Shown: positions 1 through 8,377 of the stretch, piece after piece
Numbering within the stretch: the stretch's first letter is position 1
How the letters are laid out: every line of letters begins with the position of its first letter
Assembly (NCBI RefSeq): GCF_902859945.1
Contig: NZ_CADIKL010000006.1
Coordinates: 1 to 64,000 of the forward strand
DNA from: Paraburkholderia caffeinitolerans
GTDB taxonomy: Bacteria > Pseudomonadota > Gammaproteobacteria > Burkholderiales > Burkholderiaceae
Length of the DNA stretch: 64,000 bases
Direction: 5' to 3'
The notes under the pieces: model-generated
The model's database searches: none
What the model saw: the letters and a program-made list of their open reading frames with translations, nothing else
What the model was told of the DNA's origin: nothing
Position numbers and translations under genes: made by a program

Positions 1-111
1 GAGCTGAGCGATAACGACCTGATGGACTTGCTGCTTGCACGCAAGGAACCAGAAGGCGACCTTGCCGACCCGGACGTGAAGCGGGTGCTGGAGCTGCTTC
101 GCAACGTTTGA
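1..111 (+). CDS. sdhE: SdhE family FAD assembly factor, C-terminal fragment
   Basis: Only the last 36 residues lie in the window; the start is off the left edge. The visible tail (LSDNDLMDLLLARKEP, then DPDVKRVLELLRN) has the acidic helical character of the C-terminal half of SdhE, a protein of about 90 residues that assists covalent attachment of FAD to succinate dehydrogenase SdhA. In Burkholderiales sdhE closes the sdhCDAB operon just before gltA, which is the order seen here. The call rests on the short tail plus position, so it is good but not certain. Confidence 0.75.
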   Translation, partial: ELSDNDLMDLLLARKEPEGDLADPDVKRVLELLRNV

Positions 112-117
112 GATGCT

Positions 118-149
118 GCGGCGTTCGCAGTTGTGCCAGCGAACGCCGC
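118..149. repeat. 11-bp perfect inverted repeat between sdhE and gltA
   Basis: Arms 118-128 and 139-149 are perfect reverse complements around a 10-base loop. The hairpin begins a few bases after the sdhE stop. No T-run follows, so it is not a standard intrinsic terminator; it may protect the 3' end of the sdh message or attenuate read-through into gltA. Confidence 0.6.
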
Positions 150-199
150 GCCGGACGACACTATCGAATCCCGTGTTTATCTTCGATTGAGGATGTGCT

Positions 200-1501
200 A
201 TGACCCCGTCTGATGTAAAAGCCACGCTATCGTTCAGCGATAATTCGCCGAGCGTCGAACTGCCGATCTACAAGGGCTCGATGGGCCCGGACGTGATCGA
301 CATCCGCAAACTGTACGGTCAGACCGGCAAGTTTACGTATGACCCGGGCTTCATGTCGACGGCGGCGTGTAACTCGGCCATCACGTACATCGACGGCGAC
401 AAGGGCGAGCTGCTCTATCGCGGCTACCCGATCGACAACCTCGCGCAGAACGCCGACTTCCTCGAGACCTGCTACTTGCTCCTGAAGGGCGAGCTGCCGA
501 ATCTCACGCAGAAGACCGAGTTCGTGAAGACCGTCACGCAGCACACGATGGTGCACGAGCAGATGCACTTCTTCTTCCGTGGCTTCCGCCGCGACGCACA
601 CCCGATGGCGATTCTGGTCGCCGCGGTGGGCGCGCTTTCGGCGTTCTACCACGACTCGCTCGACATCAATAACCCGCGTCACCGCGACATCTCGGCTATC
701 CGCATGATCGCCAAGCTGCCGACGCTGGTTGCCATGGCGTACAAGTACTCGATCGGCCAGCCGTTCGTGTACCCGCGCAACGAGCTTTCGTACAGCGCGA
801 ACTTCATGCACATGATGTTCTCGAACCCGTGCGAAGAGTACAAGATCAACGACGTGCTCGTGCGCGCGCTCGACCGCATCCTGATCCTGCACGCCGACCA
901 CGAGCAGAACGCTTCGACCTCGACGGTGCGTCTGTCGGGTTCGTCGGGCGCGAACCCGTTCGCGTGTATCGCGGCCGGTATCGCGTGTCTGTGGGGCCCG
1001 GCGCACGGCGGCGCGAACGAAGCCGCGCTGAATATGCTCGAAGAGATCGGCACGGTTGACAACATCCCCGAGTTCATCAAGCAGGTGAAGGACAAGAATT
1101 CGGGCGTGAAGCTGATGGGCTTCGGCCACCGCGTCTACAAGAACTACGATCCGCGCGCGAAGCTCATGCGCGAAACGTGCCACGAAGTGCTCAACGAGCT
1201 CGGCCTGCACGACGATCCGCTGTTCAAGCTCGCGATGGCGCTCGAAAAGATCGCGCTGGAAGACGAATACTTCGTGTCGCGCAAGCTGTACCCGAATGTC
1301 GACTTCTACTCGGGCATCGTGCAGCGCGCACTGGGTATCCCCACGTCGATGTTCACCTGCATCTTCGCGATGGCGCGCACGGTGGGCTGGATTGCGCAGT
1401 GGAACGAAATGATCGCCGACCCCGAGCAGAAGATCGGCCGTCCGCGTCAGCTCTTCATCGGCGATACGGCGCGCGACGCGAAGCCGATCGCGCAACGCTA
1501 A
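200..1501 (+). CDS. gltA: Citrate synthase (type II)
   Basis: Condenses acetyl-CoA and oxaloacetate to citrate, the entry step of the TCA cycle, in the cytoplasm. The 433-residue length is normal for the hexameric, NADH-sensitive bacterial type. Catalytic-site motifs are intact: [10 protein letters not shown] near residue 230, [13 protein letters not shown] near 305-317 and the YPNVDFYSG aspartate region near 365. The ATG start is preceded by a GAGGAT ribosome site (about 188-193). It stands alone after the sdh operon and is closed by a clear hairpin terminator. Long open frames on the opposite strand here are codon-bias shadows. Confidence 0.98.
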   Translation: MTPSDVKATLSFSDNSPSVELPIYKGSMGPDVIDIRKLYGQTGKFTYDPGFMSTAACNSAITYIDGDKGELLYRGYPIDNLAQNADFLETCYLLLKGELPNLTQKTEFVKTVTQHTMVHEQMHFFFRGFRRDAHPMAILVAAVGALSAFYHDSLDINNPRHRDISAIRMIAKLPTLVAMAYKYSIGQPFVYPRNELSYSANFMHMMFSNPCEEYKINDVLVRALDRILILHADHEQNASTSTVRLSGSSGANPFACIAAGIACLWGPAHGGANEAALNMLEEIGTVDNIPEFIKQVKDKNSGVKLMGFGHRVYKNYDPRAKLMRETCHEVLNELGLHDDPLFKLAMALEKIALEDEYFVSRKLYPNVDFYSGIVQRALGIPTSMFTCIFAMARTVGWIAQWNEMIADPEQKIGRPRQLFIGDTARDAKPIAQR

Positions 1502-1567
1502 GTCATTCGGTTCTTCACGCGGTGCGCGGGTTCAGGCGCGCTGTGTGAGGCGAAGCTGAGCGATACG

Positions 1568-1610
1568 AAAACGCCCCGACCGGGTTTGCCTGGTCGGGGC
1601 GTTTCTCTTT
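1568..1610 (+). terminator. Intrinsic terminator after gltA
   Basis: A 13-bp perfect stem (arms 1569-1581 and 1592-1604, core CGCCCCGACC) with a 10-base loop is followed by TTTCTCTTT. The A-rich left flank means it could also serve the converging VOC gene at 1623-2087. Confidence 0.85.
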
Positions 1611-1622
1611 GCGGTTCACGCT

Positions 1623-2087
1623 TCAAATCCACCCGTCGATTTTCAGCCCGCTCGCCTTTTCGGCCTCTTCACGCGAGACGTCGCGCACGGTCTGGCCGAA
1701 GCTCCACACATGACCCTCCGGGTCGCACGCTATGTAGACGCGGTCGCCATAGAACTGGTCTTCGGGCTCGCGCACGACTTTCGCGCCGGCCGTGCGCGCG
1801 CGTTCGCAGTGCGCGTCGAGCCCGCTCTTCAGCTGCACGTGCACCGACTGCGTGTTCTTGCCCTCGAGCGAGGCGGGGCTCGAGGCGGGCATGCCGGGCC
1901 ACTCGCCGCAGATCATCACGTAGCCGTCTTCGAAGCGCATCTCCGAATGACAGAGCTTGCCGTCCGGCGAGGTCACGACGAACTGGCGCGTAAAGCCGAA
2001 TGCCTTTTCGAGCCAGTCGAGCGCGGCGAACGGATCGCGGTAGTAGATGGCGGCGCCGAAGGCCGGGCGTTCAGAGGTGCTGCTCAT
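1623..2087 (-). CDS. VOC superfamily (glyoxalase/PhnB-like) protein
   Basis: A 154-residue single-domain protein of the vicinal oxygen chelate fold. The N-terminus AAIYYRDPFAALDWLEKAFGF is the usual first beta-alpha unit and DPEGHVWSFGQ near the C-terminus is the typical closing motif of PhnB/YdeN-like VOC proteins. Members of this subgroup include resistance proteins, dioxygenase-like and many uncharacterised proteins, so substrate and reaction cannot be assigned. It converges on gltA and is divergent from the hydrolase at 2296. The start is well set by a GGAGACG ribosome site upstream of the ATG (2090-2096). Confidence 0.85.
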   Translation of the reverse strand: MSSTSERPAFGAAIYYRDPFAALDWLEKAFGFTRQFVVTSPDGKLCHSEMRFEDGYVMICGEWPGMPASSPASLEGKNTQSVHVQLKSGLDAHCERARTAGAKVVREPEDQFYGDRVYIACDPEGHVWSFGQTVRDVSREEAEKASGLKIDGWI

Positions 2088-2295
2088 GATCGTCTCCTTG
2101 ATTGCGCGACGAGCGCGTTGCTACTCGTTGCAATTATGAAAAAGAATCTGGCACCGGCGCAATTCCTGTGCGCGGGGCCTGCCGGTGCTTCGCCTGCGCT
2201 TCATTACCTGCGGGGTAATCGTCTGCGCTCACGCGTTCGCCGACTATTGGATCATCCGCTGAGCAGCCATCCCATGAACGAAAGGAGCGACCACC

Positions 2296-3144
2296 ATGAA
2301 TCACGATGCGCGTCTTGCGACCCAGCCCGGCTTCATCCGCGTGAACGACCATACTGCGCTGCATTATCGCGACTGGGGCACCGGCACGCCGCTTGTGTTC
2401 CTGTCGGGCTGGACGCTCAACGCCGACATGTGGCCGTACCAGAGCGTGCCACTCGTGCAAGAAGGTTTTCGCTGCGTGGCGTACGACCGTCGCGGGCACG
2501 GGCGCTCGAACGATCCGGGGCGCGGTTACGACTACGACACGCTCGCCGACGATCTGGAGGCCGTGCTCGACGCGCTCGATCTCTCGGGCGTGACGCTCGT
2601 GGGGCACTCGTTCGCAAGCGGCGAAATCGTGCGCTATTTGAGCCGCCACGGCGCGCGGCGCGTGGCGGGCATTGTGCTGCTTTCGCCGGCCTCGACGCCT
2701 TATCTGCTCAAGACCGACGACAACCCCAACGGCCTCGACGCAAGCCTGTTCGCGGCCGCGCTCGACGAGATTCTGACGTCGTTTCCCGACTGGATCGAGC
2801 GGCGCGCGCTGGAGTATTTTGCGCCCGGCACCTCGCGCGCCGCGATTCAGTGGACCGCCGACATGATGCTGCGCGCCTCGCTCCATGCGGCGGTGCAGTT
2901 GAACCGGATTCAGACGTCGACGGACTTTCGCCGCGAGCTCGCTCGCATCGACGTGCCCGCGCTCGTGCTGCACGGCGACAGCGATGCATCTGCGCCGCTC
3001 GAACTGACCGGCAGGCCCACTGCCGCGCTGCTCGCGCGCGGCTCGCTCAAGGTCTACGAGGGCGGCACGCACGGCATGTACCTGAACCAGGCTGCGCGCG
3101 TGAACGCGGATATTGCCGCATTCGCGCGGCTTTGCACGGCCTGA
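2296..3144 (+). CDS. Alpha/beta fold hydrolase
   Basis: A 282-residue cytoplasmic alpha/beta hydrolase without signal peptide. The nucleophile elbow is GHSFASG with Ser105; the acid lies in HGDSDASAP near residue 228 and the histidine in GGTHGMYL near 259, so the triad is complete. The oxyanion region LSGWTLNADMW and YDRRGHGRS match the non-haem chloroperoxidase/esterase branch. The substrate is unknown. The ATG has an AAAGGAG ribosome site at 2281-2287. It is divergent from the VOC gene, with about 200 bases of shared upstream sequence. Confidence 0.9.
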   Translation: MNHDARLATQPGFIRVNDHTALHYRDWGTGTPLVFLSGWTLNADMWPYQSVPLVQEGFRCVAYDRRGHGRSNDPGRGYDYDTLADDLEAVLDALDLSGVTLVGHSFASGEIVRYLSRHGARRVAGIVLLSPASTPYLLKTDDNPNGLDASLFAAALDEILTSFPDWIERRALEYFAPGTSRAAIQWTADMMLRASLHAAVQLNRIQTSTDFRRELARIDVPALVLHGDSDASAPLELTGRPTAALLARGSLKVYEGGTHGMYLNQAARVNADIAAFARLCTA

Positions 3145-3306
3145 ACGGGTGATGGAGCACGCCGGAAACAGCTTGTAATCAGGGCGCGCAATGCCTGGGC
3201 GCCGCGCCAGGAATAGCCGTGCCATACGCTTCGTTTTGCAGATAACACGTGTGCGCGAGCGCCAATGCCACGCGCTTCGTGCGAGGCGTATCGATGGGGT
3301 CTACAC

Positions 3307-3335
3307 GGCCCCGGCGCGCACCGCGCGCCGGGGCC
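3307..3335 (+). other. Very strong GC hairpin upstream of the lipoprotein gene
   Basis: Perfect 12-bp stem (3307-3318 with 3324-3335, GGCCCCGGCGCG) around loop CACCG, 23 bases before the lipoprotein start. No T-run follows. It is either the 3' end structure of the hydrolase message or a 5' UTR element of the next gene. Confidence 0.6.
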
Positions 3336-3358
3336 GGTCCATCGCGAGGGGCGGCATC

Positions 3359-3859
3359 ATGCGCAATCTTTCCTTCACGGGCCTGCTGTGCGGCGTGCTG
3401 GCGGGCTGCACGACGCCAGTGGCGTCACAGCCGGTAGCCGACATGCGGGTAGCCGACATGCCGGTCTGCCGCGCGGTTACCGGCACGGCCGATATCGACG
3501 GCACGCCGCAGCAGGTCAGCGGCCTTGCGTGCCGCCAGCCCGATGGTAGCTGGCGGATCGTGCAGGGCGACTACGACACGCTGGTCTATCCGGATACGGT
3601 CGACTATTACGGTGCGCCCTGGTACGGCGTGTGGCCGCCGTTTTTCGTGGGGGCATCGGTTGTGTTCGTCGACCGGTTCCATCATTTCCATCACATGGAT
3701 CATGTCCACGTGCATGATCCCGGCATGCGGATGACGGGCGTGCGCGGCGGTTTTCATGGGGGCTTTCACGGCGGCGGCTTTCATGGGGGCGTGAGCGGCG
3801 GGTCCACGGGCACCGTATGGAGCGGCGCGGGCGGCATGGGGGGCGGCCACCGGCGCTAG
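3359..3859 (+). CDS. His/Gly-rich lipoprotein of unknown function
   Basis: The chosen ATG gives a 166-residue protein beginning MRNLSFTGLLCGVLAGC, a lipoprotein signal with lipobox LAGC (Cys17), and it has a GAGGGG ribosome site at 3346-3351; a longer upstream reading would spoil the signal peptide. The mature protein has a short Cys-containing region, a Tyr/Trp-rich stretch (DYYGAPWYGVWPPFF), a histidine cluster (HHFHHMDHVHVHD) and a C-terminal Gly/His/Phe repeat (GGFHGGFHGGGFHGG). These suggest an envelope protein able to bind metal, but I recognise no named family. It sits 63 bases before a two-component system that could sense the envelope. Confidence 0.75.
   Translation: MRNLSFTGLLCGVLAGCTTPVASQPVADMRVADMPVCRAVTGTADIDGTPQQVSGLACRQPDGSWRIVQGDYDTLVYPDTVDYYGAPWYGVWPPFFVGASVVFVDRFHHFHHMDHVHVHDPGMRMTGVRGGFHGGFHGGGFHGGVSGGSTGTVWSGAGGMGGGHRR
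3431..3460 (+). repeat. 15-bp tandem duplication inside the lipoprotein gene
   Basis: Two near-identical 15-base units (3431-3445 and 3446-3460, one mismatch) encode the duplicated peptide VADM-R-VADM just after the lipobox. Confidence 0.8.
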
Positions 3860-3922
3860 ACCGGCTCGCGCCGTCGTTCGAATCCTTTATGATGGAGCGC
3901 GCCCAAATTCCCGAGCCGCTCC

Positions 3923-5311
3923 ATGTTTTTCGCCGCGAACTCCCTGCACCGCCGCCTGAGCATCGCCATCGGCACGCTGGCGATGCTCGTTGGCCTGCTG
4001 GGTTCGCTCGGCACGTTCCTCGTGGTGCGCAGCCTTGCGAGCGAATTCAGCACGAGCCTGCGTGACGCCGCCGCGCACGTGCAAACCGGCGTGCCGCACC
4101 GTGACGGCGAGCAGGGTGGCAAGCCGGGCAGCGCTCAACCCGACGGCGTGCGCCGCCCCTCCGACGACCTCGTCGTGCAGATATGGTCCGCCGGCGACAC
4201 CGCAGCACCAAGCCGCACCAGCGACCCCGACATCGCGCTGCCGCGCGCGCCGAAGGGCTACTCTTCGCTTCAATACGACGGCGAGGCCTGGGACGTCTTT
4301 GCGCTCGCCACCGGCGACGAGCAGATCCAGGTCGCGGAGTCGCGCAGCATGCGCAACCGCAACGCGCTGCGCGTGGCGTTCTGGAGCCTGCTGCCGGTGC
4401 TCGCGCTGCTGCCGCTGCTCGCCTTGACGATCGCGGTGACGGTGCGGCTTTCGCTGCGGCCGCTGGAGCGCGTCGGGCGGCGCGCGGCGAAGGTCGATCT
4501 GCACGAGCTCAAGCCGCTCGACGCGCAGAAGGCGCCTATGGAGTTGCGGCCCTTTGTCGAGTCGATCAACCGCATGATCGAACGCCTTTCGGTGCTCGTG
4601 AACGCCGAGCGCAAGTTCATCGCCGATGCAGCGCACGAGCTGCGTTCCCCTATTTCGGCGATGCAGTTGCAGATCGACAACCTGCGCGACGCGCCGGCCG
4701 ATCAGTACGACGAACGCTTCGAAGAGCTGCGGCGCGGCGTGGCGCGCACGGGCTCGCTCGTGTCGCAATTGCTTGGCCTCGCGCGCGCCGAGATCGGCGG
4801 CTCGCAGCGCGCGGTCGCCGACATCGCGCTGCCGCAGCTCGTGACCGACGTGCTGGCCGACCTGCTGCCGCTCGCCGATGCGCGCGGCGTGGATCTGGGC
4901 GTCGAGCGTCTGGACGACGCGAGCGTGCGCGCCACCGAGGCCGACATGCGCATGCTGGTGCGCAATCTGGTCGACAACGCGGTTCGTTACGGGCGCGAGG
5001 GCGGGCGCGTCGACGTGACGGTGCGCCGCGAAGCGCAAACGGTCACGATCGAAGTCACCGACGATGGCCCCGGCATCGCCGTGGAAGACCTGCCGCATGT
5101 GTTCGACCGCTTCTTTCGCGCGCGCGGCAACGATGCCGAAGGCAGCGGCCTTGGGCTCGCGATCGCGCAGGCGCTGGCGCAGCGCTACGGCGCTCGCGTG
5201 ACGCTGGAAAATCGCAGCGACGGGCAGACCGGCATCGTCGCTCGCATCGAACTGCCGCTGGCGCGAAATGACGCACACCCGGTAGTGCAACTCGATAGTA
5301 AGGAAAGCTGA
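3923..5311 (+). CDS. Sensor histidine kinase (EnvZ/QseC-like)
   Basis: Inner-membrane sensor kinase of 462 residues. A first membrane helix is near residues 14-34, a periplasmic region of about 115 residues follows, and a second helix lies near 153-175 and leads into a HAMP linker. The HisKA phosphoacceptor is AAHELRSPI with His238; the ATPase domain keeps the N box (NLVDNAVRYG), DDGPGIA and GSGLGLAIA. The kinase gene precedes its regulator, the reverse of the commonest order, with 3 bases between them. The signal is unknown; the fold resembles QseC/TctE-type kinases. Confidence 0.93.
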   Translation: MFFAANSLHRRLSIAIGTLAMLVGLLGSLGTFLVVRSLASEFSTSLRDAAAHVQTGVPHRDGEQGGKPGSAQPDGVRRPSDDLVVQIWSAGDTAAPSRTSDPDIALPRAPKGYSSLQYDGEAWDVFALATGDEQIQVAESRSMRNRNALRVAFWSLLPVLALLPLLALTIAVTVRLSLRPLERVGRRAAKVDLHELKPLDAQKAPMELRPFVESINRMIERLSVLVNAERKFIADAAHELRSPISAMQLQIDNLRDAPADQYDERFEELRRGVARTGSLVSQLLGLARAEIGGSQRAVADIALPQLVTDVLADLLPLADARGVDLGVERLDDASVRATEADMRMLVRNLVDNAVRYGREGGRVDVTVRREAQTVTIEVTDDGPGIAVEDLPHVFDRFFRARGNDAEGSGLGLAIAQALAQRYGARVTLENRSDGQTGIVARIELPLARNDAHPVVQLDSKES

Positions 5312-5314
5312 GCA

Positions 5315-5971
5315 ATGCGGATTCTCCTGATCGAAGACGATCTGCAGATCGGGCCGGCGCTGCTGCGGGCGTTGAAGGACGCCTCATATAGCGTCGACTG
5401 GGTGCGCACCGGCGAGAGCGGCCGCGCGGCCATCCGCGACGGCTCGTACACGACCGTCCTGCTCGACCTGGGGCTTGGCGACATGAGCGGCCTTGACGTG
5501 CTGCGCGGCCTGCGCGAGGCCAACGACGCCACGCCGGTCATCATCATCACGGCGCGCGACGACGTGGATACGCGTGTCGAGGGCCTCGATCTGGGCGCCG
5601 ACGACTACCTCGTCAAGCCGTTTGAGAGCAAGGAGCTGCTCGCGCGCATTCGCGCGGTGGTGCGGCGCAAGTCGGGCTTCGCCTCGTCGACGATGGGCAG
5701 CGCGCGCGTGACGCTCGACATGAATGCACGCCGTCTCGCCTTCGACGGTCAGACCGACGATCTTTCGGCGCGCGAGTACGCGCTCATGCTCGCGCTACTG
5801 GAGCGGCCCGGCGCGATTCTGTCGCGCCAGCAGCTGGAAGAGCGGCTTTATGGCTGGGGCGAGGAGGTGGAGAGCAATGCCGTCGACGCCGTGATCTACA
5901 GCGTGAGGCGCAAGTTCGGCCACGCGGTTATTCGCAATGTGCGGGGCCTGGGCTGGGCCGTGTGCGTTTGA
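5315..5971 (+). CDS. OmpR/PhoB-family response regulator
   Basis: 218 residues with an N-terminal receiver domain and a C-terminal winged-helix DNA-binding domain. The acidic pocket (EDD at residues 8-10), the phosphorylated Asp51 in LLDLGLGDMSG and the Lys of LVKPF are present; the effector domain ends RRKFGHAVIRNVRGLGW as in QseB/PmrA/TctD types. Three bases separate it from the kinase stop, with AAGGAAAG as ribosome site, so the two are co-translated partners. Targets are not visible; the His/Gly-rich lipoprotein upstream is one candidate. Confidence 0.95.
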   Translation: MRILLIEDDLQIGPALLRALKDASYSVDWVRTGESGRAAIRDGSYTTVLLDLGLGDMSGLDVLRGLREANDATPVIIITARDDVDTRVEGLDLGADDYLVKPFESKELLARIRAVVRRKSGFASSTMGSARVTLDMNARRLAFDGQTDDLSAREYALMLALLERPGAILSRQQLEERLYGWGEEVESNAVDAVIYSVRRKFGHAVIRNVRGLGWAVCV

Positions 5972-6026
5972 TGTGCGACGTTTGACGCGCTCGCTTGCGC
6001 GCGAGCCGTGACGGGAAGGCCCGCCG

Positions 6027-6060
6027 CAAAAAGAAAAAACGGCGAGCGCGATGCTCGCCG
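6027..6060 (-). terminator. Intrinsic terminator for the minus-strand TerB-like gene
   Basis: Stem 6040-6047 with 6053-6060 (CGGCGAGC/GCTCGCCG). Read on the minus strand it is followed by a T-rich run (complement of 6027-6039), placing it as the 3' end of the cluster coming from 6168. The plus-strand regulator gene could use the same stem only weakly. Confidence 0.75.
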
Positions 6061-6167
6061 AACGGCATGCTGAGCGGGGGAGGCGCCGTGGCGCACGCCG
6101 AAAGCGGGAGGCTAAGAAGGTGAAGCGCGGGCGGCGCTATCGCGGCGCTATCGCGGCGATTAGGCGC

Positions 6168-6578
6168 TCATGAAGCCAGCAACCGCTGCCACGGCTGCGC
6201 GCGCCACGCGGTCGCGAGAGCGCCGACCCACTCGGCTTCGTTCTGCGCGAGATGGCGGTCCGCGTGGACCGCGACGAGGCACAGGCTCAGCACCTCGGCG
6301 CGCAGCGCCGGATCTTCGAGTTCGCACATGACTTGCTGCATCACGCCGGAGTCGAGCTTGCAGGCATCGCTCCAGTTCAGGTGCGCGTTCGTGAGCAAAT
6401 CTTCGCAAAGGTCTTGCAGGATCGTGCCGAACTCGCCGGGCGCGAGGCCGAGGCGGTCCGCAATGCGTGCACGGTGCACGGCGGCGAGTTCGTCGGCGCT
6501 GAGATGGCCATCGGCGAGCAGGGCGATGGCGACGATCCGGCCCGCGGCCTGCGGGCTGTTACTGGTGTAGGTGCGCAT
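6168..6578 (-). CDS. TerB-like tellurite-resistance domain protein
   Basis: A 136-residue soluble helical protein. The stretch IVAIALLADGHLSADELAAV followed by a second ALADRHLAQNE-type repeat (VAVHADRHLAQNEAEWVG) is the paired acidic motif of the TerB/DjlA N-terminal domain, which binds divalent metal in TerB. The start is the ATG at 6578 (MRTYTSN), with an AAGGACA ribosome site; an upstream in-frame ATG at 6668 would overlap the next gene. It lies 46 bases downstream of the zinc-ribbon gene and in the same direction as a TerC-like gene. The function is unproven. Confidence 0.8.
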   Translation of the reverse strand: MRTYTSNSPQAAGRIVAIALLADGHLSADELAAVHRARIADRLGLAPGEFGTILQDLCEDLLTNAHLNWSDACKLDSGVMQQVMCELEDPALRAEVLSLCLVAVHADRHLAQNEAEWVGALATAWRAQPWQRLLAS

Positions 6579-6624
6579 TGTCGGGTGTCCTTGAAGAGAA
6601 GCTGCAATATCGGGGCGCGGCCGT

Positions 6625-6936
6625 TCAGTCGAACAGATCGCCGAACCAGGATTTGCGGCGGCGTCCATGGCCGCCTTGACGTTCGTGCGCGCGGCGCTGC
6701 CCGTGATCGTCGGAGCGTCGGCTGCGATGTTCGCTTTGATGCGAGCCTTGCGGCGCGCTGTAGCCGTCGTCGAGGTACTGCGGCGAGACGGCGCGGGATG
6801 CCGGCGCGCGGTCGATCAGCTTGTCGAGCTTGCCGCGATCGAGCCAGACGCCGCGGCATTGCGGACAGTAGTCGAGTTCGATGCCTTGACGTTCCGAGAT
6901 CGCGAGCGTGGTGTCAGGGCAGTTCGGGCATTTCAT
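6625..6936 (-). CDS. Zinc-ribbon (zf-TFIIB) protein
   Basis: 103 residues. The N-terminus MKCPNCPDTTL and YCPQCRGVWLDRGKLDKL form the CxxC...CxxC zinc ribbon and the GVWLDRGELD-type helix of the zf-TFIIB family. A basic, low-complexity His/Arg/Ser/Gly-rich segment follows and the tail is RRKSWFGDLFD. The ATG at 6936 has a GGAG ribosome site; an upstream in-frame ATG at 7014 adds an unrelated extension. Family members are small and uncharacterised. Same strand as the TerB-like and TerC-like genes, so possibly one transcript. Confidence 0.85.
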   Translation of the reverse strand: MKCPNCPDTTLAISERQGIELDYCPQCRGVWLDRGKLDKLIDRAPASRAVSPQYLDDGYSAPQGSHQSEHRSRRSDDHGQRRAHERQGGHGRRRKSWFGDLFD

Positions 6937-7054
6937 GATGCGCTCCAAAAAGATTGACAGTCGAAGCCGGCGCAGCCCGCTGCTGCGGTCCGGCGCGGCT
7001 GCGATGGAATTCATCCTCGCAGAGAAAAATGAGCGAAGAATGAGGAGCGCGCGC

Positions 7055-8104
7055 TCAGCTCTTGCGAACCGCTTGGCGCGCTTCCAGGCTGCCGCTCTCG
7101 TGGCCGTGCGGCCGGGTCTTGATGAGCGACACGATCACGCCGCCCGCGAGCAGCGCGGCCGTCACGCCGAGGCTCAGCGGCGCCGGAATCTTGCCGATGA
7201 TGCCCACCAGAAAGATCTTCGCGCCGATGAACACCAGCACGAGCGCGAGCGCATGCTTGAGGTAGTAGAAGCGGTGCGCCATGGCCGCGAGCGCGAAGAA
7301 CAGCGCGCGCAGGCCGAGCACCGCGAAGATGTTGCTCGTGTAGACGATGAACGGATCGGTGGTGATCGAGAAGATCGCCGGGATCGAATCGACGGCGAAG
7401 ATCAGATCGGCGAATTCGACCATTAGCAGCGCGACCAGCAGCGGCGTCGCGAAGCGCTTGAGCTTGCCGGTGACCGGATGCGCGCGCCGCACGATGAACG
7501 CGCCGCCCTCGAGTTGGGGCGTGACGGGCAGCACGCGGCGGATCAGACGCAGGATCTTGCTGTCTTCCACGTCCGCTTTGCCGTGAGTTTCCATGCCGGC
7601 CTTCCCGGTTGCCTCTTCCTTCGAGCCGAGCAGCATCTTCACGCCAGTCACGGCGAGAAAGAGGCCGAACACGAACAGCATCCACTCGAACTGCGCGACC
7701 AGCGCCGCGCCGAGCCCGACCATGATCGCGCGCAGCACCAGCACGCCTACGATGCCCCAGAACAGCACTCGATGCTGATAAACGCGCGGCACCGCGAGCG
7801 CGCCGAAGATCGAGGCGATCACGAACACGTTGTCGAGCGAGAGCGACTTTTCGATGAGGTAGCCGGTGAGGTATTCGGTGGCCGGCGCTGCGCCGAGCTG
7901 CCACCAGATGAAGCCGCCGAACAGCACGCCCACCGCGATGTAGCCGAGCGAGAGCCACAGGCTTTCACGGATGCCGATCTCGCGGTCGTCGCGATGCAGC
8001 ACGCCCAGATCGAGTACCAGCAGCACGATCACCACCGCGAGGAACGCGGCCCAGAGCCAGGCAGGCTGTCCGAGGAAGCTGGCGGTGAAAAGCGGCGGGA
8101 GCAT
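7055..8104 (-). CDS. TerC/Alx family integral membrane protein
   Basis: A 349-residue inner-membrane protein with about eight to nine hydrophobic helices. Family signatures are LDLGVLHRDDREI near the N-terminus, LSLDNVFVIASIF (acidic residues in the membrane) and VEFADLIFAVDSIPAIFSIT in the second half. Relatives such as E. coli Alx and Bacillus YceF/YkoY are linked to manganese export or metallation of secreted proteins. The start chosen is the ATG at 8104 with AAGGA upstream; an in-frame ATG at 8152 would add 16 residues. The name reflects homology and does not prove tellurite resistance. Confidence 0.92.
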   Translation of the reverse strand: MLPPLFTASFLGQPAWLWAAFLAVVIVLLVLDLGVLHRDDREIGIRESLWLSLGYIAVGVLFGGFIWWQLGAAPATEYLTGYLIEKSLSLDNVFVIASIFGALAVPRVYQHRVLFWGIVGVLVLRAIMVGLGAALVAQFEWMLFVFGLFLAVTGVKMLLGSKEEATGKAGMETHGKADVEDSKILRLIRRVLPVTPQLEGGAFIVRRAHPVTGKLKRFATPLLVALLMVEFADLIFAVDSIPAIFSITTDPFIVYTSNIFAVLGLRALFFALAAMAHRFYYLKHALALVLVFIGAKIFLVGIIGKIPAPLSLGVTAALLAGGVIVSLIKTRPHGHESGSLEARQAVRKS

Positions 8105-8158
8105 GAGGTGGTCCTTGTCGTGATTGAGTGATTTTGTGATGCCGTAGTGCATGGGGCG

Positions 8159-8180
8159 CGTTTGGGCCTCGGCCCAAACG
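8159..8180 (-). other. Perfect hairpin upstream of the TerC-like gene
   Basis: CGTTTGGGCC and GGCCCAAACG pair perfectly (10 bp each arm, 2-base loop) about 55 bases before the start at 8104 and 7 bases before the alternative ATG at 8152. I looked for the yybP-ykoY manganese riboswitch core here and did not find it. Confidence 0.55.
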
Positions 8181-8377
8181 TCAGCGTAACGACGAAGAAT
8201 GAGGCGTGAATGAGGGCGCGAGCGTCACGCGATCTTTGACGCAGGTCCAGCGGAGGGGCTTATGGTGCGCGTCCGGCTTATCCTCGAATCAGGCGCTGCT
8301 AAATCAGAGCCGGCATTGCCTGTGGTCTCGCGGTGGCAATCGGATCAATAAGGAAGGGTGACGGGGCGGGCCGTGGT

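Noticed and set aside
227..1495. 422-residue open frame opposite gltA
   Set aside because: Arg/Val/His-rich antisense frame produced by GC-rich third codon positions; no family features, while gltA is certain.
8105..8377. yybP-ykoY manganese riboswitch before the TerC-like gene
   Set aside because: The conserved GGGGAGUA-type core and paired loop elements were not found by eye; only a simple hairpin is present. A covariance search would be decisive.
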